The notes under the pieces are model-generated. The model saw nothing but the letters and a program-made list of their open reading frames with translations. It was not told the origin of the DNA and ran no database searches. 64,000 nucleotides of DNA, from the NCBI RefSeq assembly GCF_003609635.1, contig NZ_MCIA01000001.1, positions 408,906 to 472,905 on the forward strand, given 5' to 3'. The stretch's first letter is position 1, and each line of letters begins with the position of its first letter. Below are positions 52,763 through 62,822 of this stretch, piece by piece. The translations under genes were made by a program, and so were the position numbers. Source of the DNA: Lacrimispora algidixylanolytica. GTDB lineage: Bacteria > Bacillota > Clostridia > Lachnospirales > Lachnospiraceae.

Positions 52763-53560
52763 CTAGATAAGTCCTAGTTCCTTCATCGCATAAGCCACAC
52801 CATCATCTTCCACATTCTTCGTAAAGAAAGTGGCATACGGCTCTAACTCTACACTATGATGTCCCATAAGTACGCAGTTCTTAGCAAGTTGGAACATGGG
52901 AAGATCGTTGGTACTGTCTCCGAACACATAGACATCGGATAACTCAATGCCGTAATGTTTCATGACCAGTTCAATCCCGGTGGCCTTAGAATGTCCTTCA
53001 GGGACGCATTCATAGAAGCCATTTCCCCGGTCGATGATATCAATGTCTTTTTCCAGAGCCTGGTAAAATCCTTTGACATCGCTGTTTTCATCAGCCTGGA
53101 CAAAGAACTTATCAAAATCGTAACAGTCCTCTTCCCAGCCAAAGGAGGAAACTTTTCCTTCCTTGATCATCTGGGATTTCATTCTCACTGCCTCCGGCAT
53201 CCAAGGTTCTTCTTTTCTGAAATAGCATTCCTCAGTTCCTTCCAGCATTCCGTCAAGTTTATGTTGTATTATGATTTTTTTAATCTCGCTGCCTCTTGTA
53301 CGAGGTATGGTAGTAGAATATAAGACCTTCTCGCCAGCTACGACTCTGGTACCACAGCCGCAGCAATATCCGTCTACTTCTATCATACGCCTCACAGGCT
53401 CGATCAGGCTATAAGTTCTTCCGGTATTGATAAATACCAGATGACCGTTCTTTCTTGCCTGAGCGATGGCCTCCATAGCACTCACCGGGATTTGCCGGGT
53501 TGACTCAGAAGTCAGAGTGCCGTCTATGTCAAAGAACAGCGCCTTACGTCCTTTGTTCAT
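52763..53560 (-). CDS. HAD-family (Cof-type) phosphatase
   Basis: The 265-residue protein has the nucleophile motif ALFFDIDGTLTSES near the start, VFINTGRTYSL, a type C2 cap, and the end motif VYVFGDSTNDLPMFQLA. Cof-type HAD enzymes remove phosphate from small sugar or cofactor phosphates in the cytoplasm. Its start overlaps the xpt stop (ATGA), so it is translationally coupled to xpt. Confidence 0.9.
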   Translation of the reverse strand: MNKGRKALFFDIDGTLTSESTRQIPVSAMEAIAQARKNGHLVFINTGRTYSLIEPVRRMIEVDGYCCGCGTRVVAGEKVLYSTTIPRTRGSEIKKIIIQHKLDGMLEGTEECYFRKEEPWMPEAVRMKSQMIKEGKVSSFGWEEDCYDFDKFFVQADENSDVKGFYQALEKDIDIIDRGNGFYECVPEGHSKATGIELVMKHYGIELSDVYVFGDSTNDLPMFQLAKNCVLMGHHSVELEPYATFFTKNVEDDGVAYAMKELGLI

Positions 53561-54141
53561 CTATCACCTCTAAAACAAATGGTGCCGGTAGTCTCGTCCA
53601 TGCTTTCTACAATCGCAAGGGATTCCACCTTTACACCTTCCGCTCTCAACCGATCACCGCCCGGCTGAAAACCTTTTTCAATCACGATGCCTGCGCCTAC
53701 TAACTCTGCGCCAGAATCCTTTACAATGGCAGCCAGTCCTTCCAACGCTTTTCCGTTGGCTAAGAAATCATCAATCAGTAGTACTTTGTCTCCTGAACCA
53801 ATAAACTCCTTAGAGACCAAAACATCATACGTTCTTCCGTGTGTATAAGACTCCACCTGTGTGGTGTATACGTCACCTGCAATATTCTTTGTCTTTGATT
53901 TTTTTGCAAATACCACTGGCACATCAAAATACTGGGCAACAATACAGGCGATTCCGATTCCGGAGGCCTCAATCGTTAAGATTTTATTGACTTCACAATC
54001 AGCAAATCGTCTTTTAAACTCTTTTCCGACCTCAACAAACAGTTTAATATCCATCTGGTGATTTAAGAAACTATCTACCTTAAGTACGTCACCGGACTTG
54101 ATCTTACCGTCCTTACGTATTCTGTCCTTTAAAAGCTGCAT
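53557..54141 (-). CDS. xpt: Xanthine phosphoribosyltransferase
   Basis: The 194-residue enzyme begins MQLLKDRIRKDGKIKSGDVL and has LTIEASGIGIACIVAQYFD and the PRPP loop VLLIDDFLANGKALEG. It makes XMP from xanthine. No purine riboswitch is visible in the short gap (24 bases) to the upstream lipoprotein gene. It is coupled to the HAD gene. Confidence 0.95.
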   Translation of the reverse strand: MQLLKDRIRKDGKIKSGDVLKVDSFLNHQMDIKLFVEVGKEFKRRFADCEVNKILTIEASGIGIACIVAQYFDVPVVFAKKSKTKNIAGDVYTTQVESYTHGRTYDVLVSKEFIGSGDKVLLIDDFLANGKALEGLAAIVKDSGAELVGAGIVIEKGFQPGGDRLRAEGVKVESLAIVESMDETTGTICFRGDR

Positions 54142-54165
54142 AAAGGTTCCTCCTGTCGTAAAATA

Positions 54166-55263
54166 TTATTTAACTACTGCATTCTTCAAAAGGAATTCCA
54201 TTACCTTGTTATTCATAACATAGTCATTGACTTCAAACTGTCCTTCTGCCTTAACCAGTTCTTCTGCGTTCTCATAACCTAACTGGGTAGCAACCTCTTT
54301 ACGATCATCATCGGTAATAGCGATTTTCTCTTTTTCAGCAATTGCATTTACGATAAGTCTCTGCTTTACAATTTCTTCTGCCTGAGTTTTAGCAGCTTTT
54401 GTAAAGTCTTCCTCTTTCATTCCGGTAAATGCTCCTATAAAGGTAGTAAAGTCCATACCATAGGTAGCTGCCTGATTGGTATATCTGGTGATCAGGTTAT
54501 CATAATTGGCATCAACCGCTTTCTGATCTGGCTCAACCTTTGCATTCGCAGAAATAGCAGTATAAATATCATTCTTTACCTTCTGATCTGCTTCATCGCT
54601 TTTCTTCTTTAGAAGAGTCTGCTTTGTTTCTTCCTTATACTCGTCAACTGTCTTTGACTTTGTATTTTCCTGTACATAAGCGTCATTTAATTCAGCAACC
54701 TGTTTTTCCTTTACGGAATTTACAGTCACTTCAAATACAACTGGCTTTCCTGCAAGGTCTTTATTCTGGTAATTCTCTGGGAATGTAAGATTTAAAGATA
54801 CCTTGTCCCCTTTTTTTGCGCCAACTAATCCACTCTCGAATCCTTCGATGAACTGGTTGGAACCGATGGTAAGATCATAACCTTGTGCTGTTCCTCCGTC
54901 AAATGCAACGCCGTCTTTTGTACCAGCATAGTCAACATTAACCACGTCTCCGTCTTTGATGGCACGGTCTACATCAACCTTTTTCTCATGAGCAGCAAGA
55001 TCCTGGTCAATGGCCTGTTTCAGCTCATCATCCGTTACTTCTACTGCATCTTTTTTCACTTCAATGCCTTTATATTCACCAAGGGTTACTTTTCCGTTTT
55101 CAATATCTGTCAGATCCTTTAATGCCGTCGTTTCCTGGGCAGAGGACTCAGTCGCTTCTGTGCTTGCCTGTGTTGTTTCTTTTACTTCTTTTTTGGAACA
55201 GCCTGAAATAAGGGTAGCGGCCACAAGACCACACATGCATACTTTAAAAATTTTCTTCATCAT
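54166..55263 (-). CDS. FKBP/trigger-factor-like lipoprotein peptidyl-prolyl isomerase
   Basis: The 365-residue protein has a lipoprotein signal with lipobox LISGC (Cys22) and a Thr/Glu/Ser linker. An FKBP domain lies at about 95-185 (DGDVVNVDYAGTKDGVAFDG, GFESGLVGAKKGD). The helical C-terminal arm is of trigger-factor type. It is a trigger factor moved outside the cell: ribosome-binding residues are missing and a lipid anchor is added. It probably helps exported proteins fold. ATG at 55263 follows AGGA. Confidence 0.9.
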   Translation of the reverse strand: MMKKIFKVCMCGLVAATLISGCSKKEVKETTQASTEATESSAQETTALKDLTDIENGKVTLGEYKGIEVKKDAVEVTDDELKQAIDQDLAAHEKKVDVDRAIKDGDVVNVDYAGTKDGVAFDGGTAQGYDLTIGSNQFIEGFESGLVGAKKGDKVSLNLTFPENYQNKDLAGKPVVFEVTVNSVKEKQVAELNDAYVQENTKSKTVDEYKEETKQTLLKKKSDEADQKVKNDIYTAISANAKVEPDQKAVDANYDNLITRYTNQAATYGMDFTTFIGAFTGMKEEDFTKAAKTQAEEIVKQRLIVNAIAEKEKIAITDDDRKEVATQLGYENAEELVKAEGQFEVNDYVMNNKVMEFLLKNAVVK

Positions 55264-55386
55264 ACAATCCTTTTTCTTTCTATTTTAATGTTTAACAATA
55301 AAAACACTTCCTGTCTGTTATACCATATTGGGAATGGGAAAAAAAGCATTTTACGGAAATTAACAAAAATTTCAAAATTTCTTTTC

Positions 55387-56781
55387 TTATTTGTAAAAAG
55401 CTCGAAACGCTTTAAATGTATTAAACACATCAAGTTTAGAAGAAAGCTCGAAAGGTGAGTGCATGGAAAGAATCGGCACACCAAGGTCTACTACATCCAC
55501 ATCCATAGCTGCTATGTACTTGGCAATGGTGCCGCCGCCGCCCTGGTCAACTGCTCCAAGTTCTCCGATCTGCCAGTATATTCCATCTTCTTCCATCATA
55601 GCGATTACCTTTGCCATCAGCTCTGCGCTGGCGTCGTTAGAACCGCCTTTTCCTCTTACACCGGTATACTTTGTTATAACACAGCCCTTGTTTAAAAAGC
55701 AGGCATTGCGTTCTTCATATACCTGAGAGAAGGTTGGGTCATACGCTGCATTCACATCAGAGGATAAGCACATGGAATTGCGAAGAATGTTTCTTACAGG
55801 CACATCTGCCATCTCAGCTAGGTCCTCAATAAAGTGAAGCACAAAATCAGAATTAAGTCCTGTATTTCCATCAGAACCGATCTCTTCTTTGTCTGCAAGA
55901 ACGGTAACCGTGGTATACCTTGGCATTACGGCATCAATCTCTGCCATAAGTGCGGTGTAGGCACACACTCTGTCATCTTGTCCATAAGCACCGATCATGC
56001 TACGGTCAAATCCCACGTCACTTGCTTTCTGTGCTGGTACCAGTTCAATCTCTGCTCGTAAGAAATCCGCTTCTGTAATTCCGTAACGGTCATGAAGAAG
56101 CTTTAAGGCGAGAAGTTTTACAGGATCTTTTAAATCTGCATCATCTACAAAAGGAATGGAGCCGATGAGGATGTTAAGCTCTTCTCCTTTTAAGCCATCT
56201 CTTAACTTTCTATCATTTTGTTCTGCTGCAAGGTGAGGAAGCAAATCGGTAATGCAAAGAACTGGATCTCCTGGCTTTTCACCAATGTTGACTTCTACCA
56301 CTTCTCCATTCTTTTTAATGATGACGCCATGCATGGCTAAAGGAGTGGTTCCCCACTGGTATTTGCGGATTCCGCCGTAATAGTGAGTCTTAAAATAAGC
56401 AAGATCATTTTTCTCATAGACTGGATTTGGCTTTAAGTCTAGTCTTGGTGAGTCGATATGAGCTCCATTGATACGAACTCCTTTTTCTAAGCCTTCTTTT
56501 CCAAAGGTTGTGGCTATAATGGCCTTTCCTCTATTTACATAATATACCTTGTCTCCAGCTTTGTATTTAACGCCGGAAGCAAAAGGAACATAACCCTGCA
56601 TCTCAAGCATGGCTACGGCTTCTCTTACACATTCTCTTTCCGTCTTACCATTGTCTAAAAACCGTTTGTAGCCCTCACAAAACCTCTCAGCTTCTTCCAT
56701 CTGGTGAGGTGCATCTTTACCGATATGAGGGAACTTAAAAGTCAGTTCTTCCTGTAATATCTGTCCTTTTGTTTTCTCCAT
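55387..56781 (-). CDS. M18-family aminopeptidase
   Basis: ATG at 56781 follows GGAGG by eight bases (464 residues). Zinc and active-site motifs: GAHIDSPRLDLKPNP, ADKEEIGSDGNTG, and a final LGVPILSMHSPFELSS His. M18 enzymes are cytoplasmic dodecamers that remove N-terminal acidic or neutral residues. It is a single-gene unit or first in a run toward the lipoprotein gene. Confidence 0.94.
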   Translation of the reverse strand: MEKTKGQILQEELTFKFPHIGKDAPHQMEEAERFCEGYKRFLDNGKTERECVREAVAMLEMQGYVPFASGVKYKAGDKVYYVNRGKAIIATTFGKEGLEKGVRINGAHIDSPRLDLKPNPVYEKNDLAYFKTHYYGGIRKYQWGTTPLAMHGVIIKKNGEVVEVNIGEKPGDPVLCITDLLPHLAAEQNDRKLRDGLKGEELNILIGSIPFVDDADLKDPVKLLALKLLHDRYGITEADFLRAEIELVPAQKASDVGFDRSMIGAYGQDDRVCAYTALMAEIDAVMPRYTTVTVLADKEEIGSDGNTGLNSDFVLHFIEDLAEMADVPVRNILRNSMCLSSDVNAAYDPTFSQVYEERNACFLNKGCVITKYTGVRGKGGSNDASAELMAKVIAMMEEDGIYWQIGELGAVDQGGGGTIAKYIAAMDVDVVDLGVPILSMHSPFELSSKLDVFNTFKAFRAFYK

Positions 56782-56829
56782 GTTTGAATCCTCCATTTTC
56801 TCTATAGGTATGCGCAGGGGCTTTGTGTA

Positions 56830-57291
56830 TCAGCCCTGCAAACCGCAAATTTCATCGCTGTCTAGGACCAGTGTAAAGGGTCCATCGTTTAAAAGTTCCA
56901 CCTTCATATCAGCCCCGAAAATTCCTTTTTCCACCCGGATCGAGTGGGATTTCAGTCGTTCTGTCATATATTCATACAGATGGTTTGCATGTTCTGGCTC
57001 GCCAGCCCCTGTAAAGCTAGGGCGGTTTCCCTTTTTGCAATCTGCATACAAGGTAAACTGACTCACCGCTAAAATCTCTCCTGATACATCAGAAAGAGAA
57101 AGATTGGTCTTTCCGTTTTCATCTTCGAAGATCCTAAGCTTACAGATCTTATCTGCCATCTTATCTACAATTTCTTTGGTATCCGTATGGGATACGCCAA
57201 TAAACAGTAGAAAGCCTCGTTCAATTGCTCCTGTAACGGTCCCGTCCACCGTAACAGCCGCCTTGGCCACACGCTGTAAAACAACCTTCAT
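56830..57291 (-). CDS. dtd: D-aminoacyl-tRNA deacylase
   Basis: The 153-residue protein begins MKVVLQRVAKAAVTVDG and has LAVSQFTLYAD, then NRPSFTGAGEP and LLNDGPFTLVLDS, whose Gly-Pro forms the chiral filter. It removes D-amino acids from tRNA. It starts 14 bases after the glycerophosphodiesterase stop. Confidence 0.96.
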   Translation of the reverse strand: MKVVLQRVAKAAVTVDGTVTGAIERGFLLFIGVSHTDTKEIVDKMADKICKLRIFEDENGKTNLSLSDVSGEILAVSQFTLYADCKKGNRPSFTGAGEPEHANHLYEYMTERLKSHSIRVEKGIFGADMKVELLNDGPFTLVLDSDEICGLQG

Positions 57292-57305
57292 TTCTTGTCT
57301 CCCAT

Positions 57306-59105
57306 CTATCTAAGCACCAGTCTTAAGTACTCCAAAAGATTCTCTGCGGCTTCCTCCCGGTATATGATCTCTCTTGCAAGAACCGGGTAATCTGTAATGA
57401 TATTGTCAACGGAAAGCATCTTCATCCGCTCCATCTCACTTTTTGAATTCACCGTCCAGGCATGAACTGCCTTCCCCTTTAAATGGGCGGCTTCCACCAG
57501 TCGTTCCGTCACAAAACTTGACTGCAAACTAATCAAATCGATGTCATCACTGGAATAATAATTGCCGTATGCGGCTGAGACAATATATCCAGTACGAATT
57601 TTTTCATCAAGCTTTTTAATTCTGGTAAGATAGAGAAACCGTGAGGAAGTGACCACACACTGCTCATTCATCTGGTACTTGTCTATGAGTAATGCCACCT
57701 TTTCCGGTAGGAGACTGTCATCTCCCCCACTCTTGATCTCAATATTTAAGTTAATCTTACCTTTACAGTATTCCATCACTTCTTCCAGGGTGGGGATTTC
57801 TTCTCCTTTAAAATCGCCAGAAAACCATCCTCCCACATCAAGTCCTTTTAACTCTTCAAGGGAATAAGAGCCTATGGACCGGTTCACACCTGCCACTCGC
57901 CTTAAACTGGAATCATGTCCAAGCACCACCACACCATCAGCAGTCTCTTGAACATCAATCTCAACGAAATCTGCAAGATCATTGACCGCTTGTTTAATGG
58001 CTGCCATGGTATTCTCCGGTGCTTCTTTTGAGCTTCCCCGATGTGCTGTAATTTGTACGGTACCAAGGATTCCCCCGGCGATAGCGGAACCATTATAGAC
58101 CACATAAAACAAGGTGGCCAGACTGAAAACCACCGCCACTGAGATGGAGGCAAGCGCAGTCTTTTTATTTGCCCAACGGGCACCAGAATCAGAGATGTTT
58201 CCTGCTTTTTTAAGAACTCTGCTGCTAAACTGAAAATACTGGACGCTTAATGCGCCATAATTTCCCATGGCGAGAAGCATACTGCTTATAAAAAGAAGGA
58301 CTAAGTCAATCCGTCCGCAGGCGGCGGGAAGGAACGCAAGTGCCAGCCTGTTGTCCGTAAACAGAGTCACTGCCACGGCAGTAATCAAAACGCAAAAAGA
58401 GTAAACTAGCTTTAACAGCACCGCAAACGTACCGTAATAAATTGTCAGCAATAATAATACCTTAGGAATCCTATGTCTTAACAACCACCAGCTTCTAAGA
58501 TATCCTTCCTTAAAATTCTTCTGCTCAATCATACAGGCATGAAACGCATAAAGACCTGGAACGACTGCGGCAAGAGTCAGAATAATAAGGAAAATTAGGA
58601 TCGCCTTTCCAAGTGGCTGGGAAAGCACCTGCGTCATGATAAAATCAAGTGGCTTTATATGAGTAAAAAACCGGTATATGAGATACAGGTTCGTCAAGCT
58701 ATAGTTGGCCAGGATCAAAAGTCCCAACCTCCAGTTCCTTTTAAGGATCTCATCCCGAAGCTTAATAATGCCTCCTGCCAAAATCTCCCACGGTTTTAGC
58801 TTTCTGGTATAATAAATTCCCTGGAAAAGCGTAAGAAAGCATCCAGTCTCTAAAACGAGAATGAGCATGCCGAAAAAAACCAGAACTGCCATGATAATTA
58901 TTGTCCATGGCTTTAAGAGAAAACCACCGATGTTGGCAACCGTCAAATAACTATACCCCGCTAATTTAAGGGCGATCAAAAGCCCCCTGTCCAAAGCAAA
59001 CAAATACAAGGTAGTCGTTATCAGACGAAATGCCAGAGAAAAAAAGAACGCATTCTTCCTGTTATATTTAAGAATCCTTATGGTGTCTTTTGTTAATGTG
59101 CTCAT
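57306..59105 (-). CDS. Membrane glycerophosphodiester phosphodiesterase
   Basis: The 599-residue protein has about eight membrane segments in the first 340 residues (GDPD-associated membrane domain). The catalytic GDPD domain follows, with ITAHRGSSKEAPENT, FVEIDVQETADG, VVLGHD and INLNIEIK. It hydrolyses glycerophosphodiesters or lipoteichoic-acid-like polymers at the membrane. In order it follows a small alarmone synthetase gene and precedes dtd. Confidence 0.93.
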   Translation of the reverse strand: MSTLTKDTIRILKYNRKNAFFFSLAFRLITTTLYLFALDRGLLIALKLAGYSYLTVANIGGFLLKPWTIIIMAVLVFFGMLILVLETGCFLTLFQGIYYTRKLKPWEILAGGIIKLRDEILKRNWRLGLLILANYSLTNLYLIYRFFTHIKPLDFIMTQVLSQPLGKAILIFLIILTLAAVVPGLYAFHACMIEQKNFKEGYLRSWWLLRHRIPKVLLLLTIYYGTFAVLLKLVYSFCVLITAVAVTLFTDNRLALAFLPAACGRIDLVLLFISSMLLAMGNYGALSVQYFQFSSRVLKKAGNISDSGARWANKKTALASISVAVVFSLATLFYVVYNGSAIAGGILGTVQITAHRGSSKEAPENTMAAIKQAVNDLADFVEIDVQETADGVVVLGHDSSLRRVAGVNRSIGSYSLEELKGLDVGGWFSGDFKGEEIPTLEEVMEYCKGKINLNIEIKSGGDDSLLPEKVALLIDKYQMNEQCVVTSSRFLYLTRIKKLDEKIRTGYIVSAAYGNYYSSDDIDLISLQSSFVTERLVEAAHLKGKAVHAWTVNSKSEMERMKMLSVDNIITDYPVLAREIIYREEAAENLLEYLRLVLR

Positions 59106-59136
59106 AACATGACCTTCTTTGTGTCAAAGCGATCCA

Positions 59137-59829
59137 TCATGGCTTTTCTTCCAAATCTTCCTTCCGAAACCGTCTCTCCCCACCTAAATCTTCATGGGTT
59201 TGAGCGCTCAGCTCCAAAATAGCCTGGTTTAGAGAAAACATCTTTGCATCCAACATATTTACCACATCTGCACAGGCCTTTAATTCCTGCTGTAAATACG
59301 CAGGGGCATTGCCTTCAAATTTATAATAAATCTTATGCTCAAGACTCGCCCAAAAATCCATGGCAACGGTCCTGATCTGGATCTCCACCTTAGTATCCAC
59401 CGGCCCATCTGTTAAATAGATAGGGATGGTCACTACCATGTGATAACTCTTGTACCCGTTTGGTTTTGGGATTTTAATATAATCCTTAACGTAAAGCACC
59501 GTAACATCGCTTTGCTTTGCAATCATCTGAGCGATCTGATAAATATCAGAGGTAAAAGAACAGATAATTCTGATTCCGGCGATGTCGTTGAGCTTCTCCA
59601 CCATATTATCGATGGTCACCTCAAAGCCATAGCGCTTAAGCTTCTTTACAATGCTGTCTGGCGTCTTCAGCCTAGACTTTACGTGTTCAATCGGGTTGTA
59701 ATTATAGATATGAACAAACTCGTTATTAAGTATCTCTATTTTCGTACTGATTTCTTTTAATGCTGAGTCATACAAAAACATGACTGATTTCCATTGGTCA
59801 ACCTGGTTAAATGAATTGGGAACATTCAT
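59137..59829 (-). CDS. Small alarmone synthetase (RelQ/YjbM-like)
   Basis: The 230-residue protein has only the RelA/SpoT synthetase domain: IVKKLKRYGFEVTIDNM, LNDIAGIRIICSF, KPNGYKSYHMVV and EIQIRTVAMDFWASLEHKI. It lacks hydrolase and TGS/ACT domains. It makes (p)ppGpp in the cytoplasm under stress. GAGGAATGA precedes ATG. The RelQ rather than RelP class is likely but not proved. Confidence 0.92.
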   Translation of the reverse strand: MNVPNSFNQVDQWKSVMFLYDSALKEISTKIEILNNEFVHIYNYNPIEHVKSRLKTPDSIVKKLKRYGFEVTIDNMVEKLNDIAGIRIICSFTSDIYQIAQMIAKQSDVTVLYVKDYIKIPKPNGYKSYHMVVTIPIYLTDGPVDTKVEIQIRTVAMDFWASLEHKIYYKFEGNAPAYLQQELKACADVVNMLDAKMFSLNQAILELSAQTHEDLGGERRFRKEDLEEKP

Positions 59830-59957
59830 TCCTCATCCCCCTCTCCTTTGCCCGTAATACGGATCAGTGAGACAGGGGCATCCCGTCGCCGGTAGCCCCT
59901 GCTCATAATGATATTATACCATAGAAACAAGGTATTTTATATATTTTTCCCGAGTTT

Positions 59958-60890
59958 CTAAAATTTTAATCCTTTTAGCAGTGCGGATAAGTCTGTAGAG
60001 GCACTGCCACTTTCTTTATAATCAAAAACCTCTACATTGGCTTCTTCATCCTCTACAACCGCCTTCATGCTTAAACTGATCTTATTGTCTGCTGTGGATA
60101 GAATCTTTACGGTTATCTTTTGACCCTCTTTTAATACGGCACTAGGATTCTTAATTCTCTGGTTGCTGATCTGGGAGATGTGTAAAAGACCAGTTAGTCC
60201 GTTTTCCAGGTTTACAAAAGCACCGTAGTCCTTTAAGCTGTCTACCGTTCCTTCCATGACCGCTCCTACCTGACATTTGGAGATCTTTACCTTTTTTTCC
60301 TCATTCTGAACTAAGAGTGCAGGTTCTCTTCCAGATAAGATGAGCTTTTTGTTCTCCTCGTCTGCGGTAACTACTGTGACCTCAATGGTTTTTCCTTGGT
60401 AGGATTCCAGGTCTTCTACATAGGCCGCAGCCAGCTTAGAGGCAGGAATGAATCCACGGATTCCTTCTAAGTAAGCAACTGCTCCGCCTTTGACGATCTC
60501 TGTGATCTTAGCAGGTACAATGGTTCTTTCATTTAATAATGTATTTAGGGTTTCCCATGCTTTTTGATCCCCTAAAAGCTTTGCAGATAAAAGGACATTT
60601 CCTTCACCGTCATCCGCTCTTACTACGGTGGCAGTGATTTCATCTCCTGGATGGATTTCCTGAATTAAGTGAAAGTCAGGATCCCCGTTTATATCTTCTT
60701 TATGAATGATACCTCCTGAAAAATACTTTAAATCCAGCAACACGGATTCTTCTGTTACACTCACAACGGTTCCTGTCAGCACATCTCCCTTTCGTACTCT
60801 CTTAAAAGAAGCTTCTAACTCATCCATGTAATCAGCCATAGTTTCAACTTTCTCTTCTACGAAATCGGCTTCCTTTCGTTCTTTGCTCAT
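59958..60890 (-). CDS. S1-domain RNA-binding protein (ribosomal protein S1-like)
   Basis: ATG at 60890 follows GGAGG by nine bases (310 residues). Three S1 domains are visible: about 30-100 (KGDVLTGTVVSVTEESVLLD), 110-190 and 205-280 (EGTVDSLKDYGAFVNLENGL, then GLLHISQIS). Short S1-like proteins of this type in Firmicutes bind mRNA and ribosomes. It is far shorter than the six-domain S1. Confidence 0.9.
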   Translation of the reverse strand: MSKERKEADFVEEKVETMADYMDELEASFKRVRKGDVLTGTVVSVTEESVLLDLKYFSGGIIHKEDINGDPDFHLIQEIHPGDEITATVVRADDGEGNVLLSAKLLGDQKAWETLNTLLNERTIVPAKITEIVKGGAVAYLEGIRGFIPASKLAAAYVEDLESYQGKTIEVTVVTADEENKKLILSGREPALLVQNEEKKVKISKCQVGAVMEGTVDSLKDYGAFVNLENGLTGLLHISQISNQRIKNPSAVLKEGQKITVKILSTADNKISLSMKAVVEDEEANVEVFDYKESGSASTDLSALLKGLKF

Positions 60891-61065
60891 ATTATTTTCC
60901 TCCACTCATAATTCCTTATTTTTTGCGTAAAATCTTACTATATTTTTAACACATCCAGCCTGATATTTCTATAGTTTTCTATGGAAAAGTGTGATATATT
61001 CTACTTAATCGACCATAGTTGTTCCGGTCTCATACGCCGGGCGTCGATATAGAAAGGACAAGAAC

Positions 61066-61791
61066 ATGAACGACATAATGGATTTGCATACCCACACCAT
61101 TGCCAGCGGACATGCATACAACACGTTATATGAGATGGCAAGATCAGCTTCCGAAAAAGGTCTGACCCTTTTTGGCTCCACGGACCACGCTCCTAAGATG
61201 CCTGGAACATGCAATGAGTTTTATTTTATAAATTTTAGAGTGATACCAAGAAAGCTCTTTGGAATCAATATTTTAATGGGGGCAGAATTAAATATTTTGG
61301 ATTATAAAGGAAGAGTGGATTTAAGAAAGGGACTTTTAGAAAAACTTGATTATGGGGTCGCAAGTATTCACGAACCATGCTTTAAAAGCGGAACAGTTTC
61401 TGAAAACACCAGTGCTTACGTAGGTGCCATAGAAAATCCATCGATCCATATCATCGGACATCCAGATGACAGCCGTTTTCCTATTGATTATGATACCCTG
61501 GCAGCCGCAGCTGCTTCAAATCATACACTTCTTGAGGTCAATGCAAGCTCCCTTCACCCTTTAAGCGTTCGCCAGAATGCAAAGGAAAACTACATTGCAT
61601 TGCTTGAGAAATGCAAGCATTACAAAACCAGCATTATTCTTAACAGCGACGCCCATGTTGAGGCTGATGTGGGCAATCATAAAAGAGCCTGGGAACTCAT
61701 AACAGAATTGGATTTTCCGGAAGAACTTATTGTAAACGGTTCCTTAGACCTGCTTCTTCCCTTTATTCCCAAGCTGGAGGCTTATTTATGA
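61066..61791 (+). CDS. PHP-domain phosphatase (YcdX-like)
   Basis: The 241-residue protein has the PHP metal sites: MDLHTHTIASGH, STDHAP, MGAELNI, SIHEP, IIGHPDD and NSDAHVEADVGN. It is a trinuclear-metal phosphoesterase in the YcdX group, cytoplasmic. AAAGGA precedes ATG. The stop overlaps the LysR start (ATGA), so the two are coupled. Confidence 0.92.
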   Translation: MNDIMDLHTHTIASGHAYNTLYEMARSASEKGLTLFGSTDHAPKMPGTCNEFYFINFRVIPRKLFGINILMGAELNILDYKGRVDLRKGLLEKLDYGVASIHEPCFKSGTVSENTSAYVGAIENPSIHIIGHPDDSRFPIDYDTLAAAAASNHTLLEVNASSLHPLSVRQNAKENYIALLEKCKHYKTSIILNSDAHVEADVGNHKRAWELITELDFPEELIVNGSLDLLLPFIPKLEAYL

Positions 61792-62726
61792 TTAACTTCC
61801 TAAACATTGAATACTTTCTTGCAGTTGCAGAAGAATTAAACATTACAAGAGCCGCCAAACGGCTCTATATCTCCCAACAGTCTTTAAGCAATCATATTTC
61901 TAATATGGAAAAGGAATTTGGGGTACAGCTTTTTAACCGTACCATGCCCCTTACCTTAACTTATGCGGGACGATCATTAAAAACAAGAGCCAAGCAGCTT
62001 TTGGATCTTAAGGACGAGACCTACCGAGAACTTTCAGACATTAAAGATTTTACTACAGGACAGCTTTCCATTGGGGTGTCCCATACCAGAGGCCGATTTC
62101 TTCTTCCTGCCATTCTCCCTGCTTACCGCGAGAAGTTTCCAAACATCGAGCTGAATCTGGTGGAGGGGAATTCCCAGGAGCTAAGCTCTGCATTAATTCA
62201 TGGTGAGATTGATTTAATGGTGGATCTTTTGCCCTTTAAGGTAGAGAACGTGGAATCAATCCCAATCTGTGAGGAAGAGATTCTACTTGTAGTTCCTGAT
62301 CAGATCCTTGATTTATTTTTTCCTGGGGAGCAAGATGAGATAAAAAAAAGGCTGGAAGAAAATCCTGATATCCTTTTGTTAAGGGATTGCCCTTATCTTC
62401 TTATTCATAAAGGAAATAGGGTCAGAACCATTGCAGATGAGATCTTTGAAGATGCCCAGCTATCTCCTACCATTCTACTTGAGACAGAAAATATCGAGAC
62501 GGTTTTAGCACTTGCAGCAAAGGGCATGGGAATTACTTTTTATCCCAGAATGTTTGTTTCTGGAAATACAGATAACAAAGATGGAGTTGTTAGAAAAACT
62601 GGACTTAATTATTATTCCCTAAATTACAGTCGCAGCCATGGGGTTCTTGCCTTTGGTTGTCACCGGGGAAGATACTTATCACAAGCCACAAAAGAGTTTA
62701 TACGAATTTCCAAAGAAAACATATAA
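61788..62726 (+). CDS. LysR-family transcriptional regulator
   Basis: The 312-residue protein has the N-terminal helix-turn-helix (FLNIEYFLAVAEELNITRAA, then RLYISQQSLSNHISNMEKEF). A two-lobe periplasmic-binding-like effector domain follows. It is coupled to the PHP gene by an ATGA overlap. LysR genes usually regulate a divergent partner, but here the partner lies upstream on the same strand. Confidence 0.93.
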   Translation: MINFLNIEYFLAVAEELNITRAAKRLYISQQSLSNHISNMEKEFGVQLFNRTMPLTLTYAGRSLKTRAKQLLDLKDETYRELSDIKDFTTGQLSIGVSHTRGRFLLPAILPAYREKFPNIELNLVEGNSQELSSALIHGEIDLMVDLLPFKVENVESIPICEEEILLVVPDQILDLFFPGEQDEIKKRLEENPDILLLRDCPYLLIHKGNRVRTIADEIFEDAQLSPTILLETENIETVLALAAKGMGITFYPRMFVSGNTDNKDGVVRKTGLNYYSLNYSRSHGVLAFGCHRGRYLSQATKEFIRISKENI

Positions 62727-62743
62727 CAGTTTCTTGCAACACA

Positions 62744-62791
62744 TTGACAAAGCGTGGGGAATCTACTATTATTAAATAGTAACAATTACTA
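62744..62791 (+). promoter_or_regulatory. Promoter and PerR-type operator of the Fur-family gene
   Basis: TTGACA (62744-62749), 17 bases, TATTAT (62767-62772). Four bases on, TAGTAACAATTACTA (62777-62791) is a 6-3-6 palindrome across the expected transcription start. A second AT-rich palindrome TATAATTATCATTATA lies at 62793-62808. The first matches the operator before the rubrerythrin gene (63256-63270). Confidence 0.8.
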
Positions 62792-62822
62792 ATATAATTA
62801 TCATTATAGGAAGGAAGCGGCC

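Noticed and set aside
53557-54165. Purine riboswitch before xpt
   Set aside because: Only 24 bases separate xpt from the preceding gene and no aptamer-like pattern is visible.
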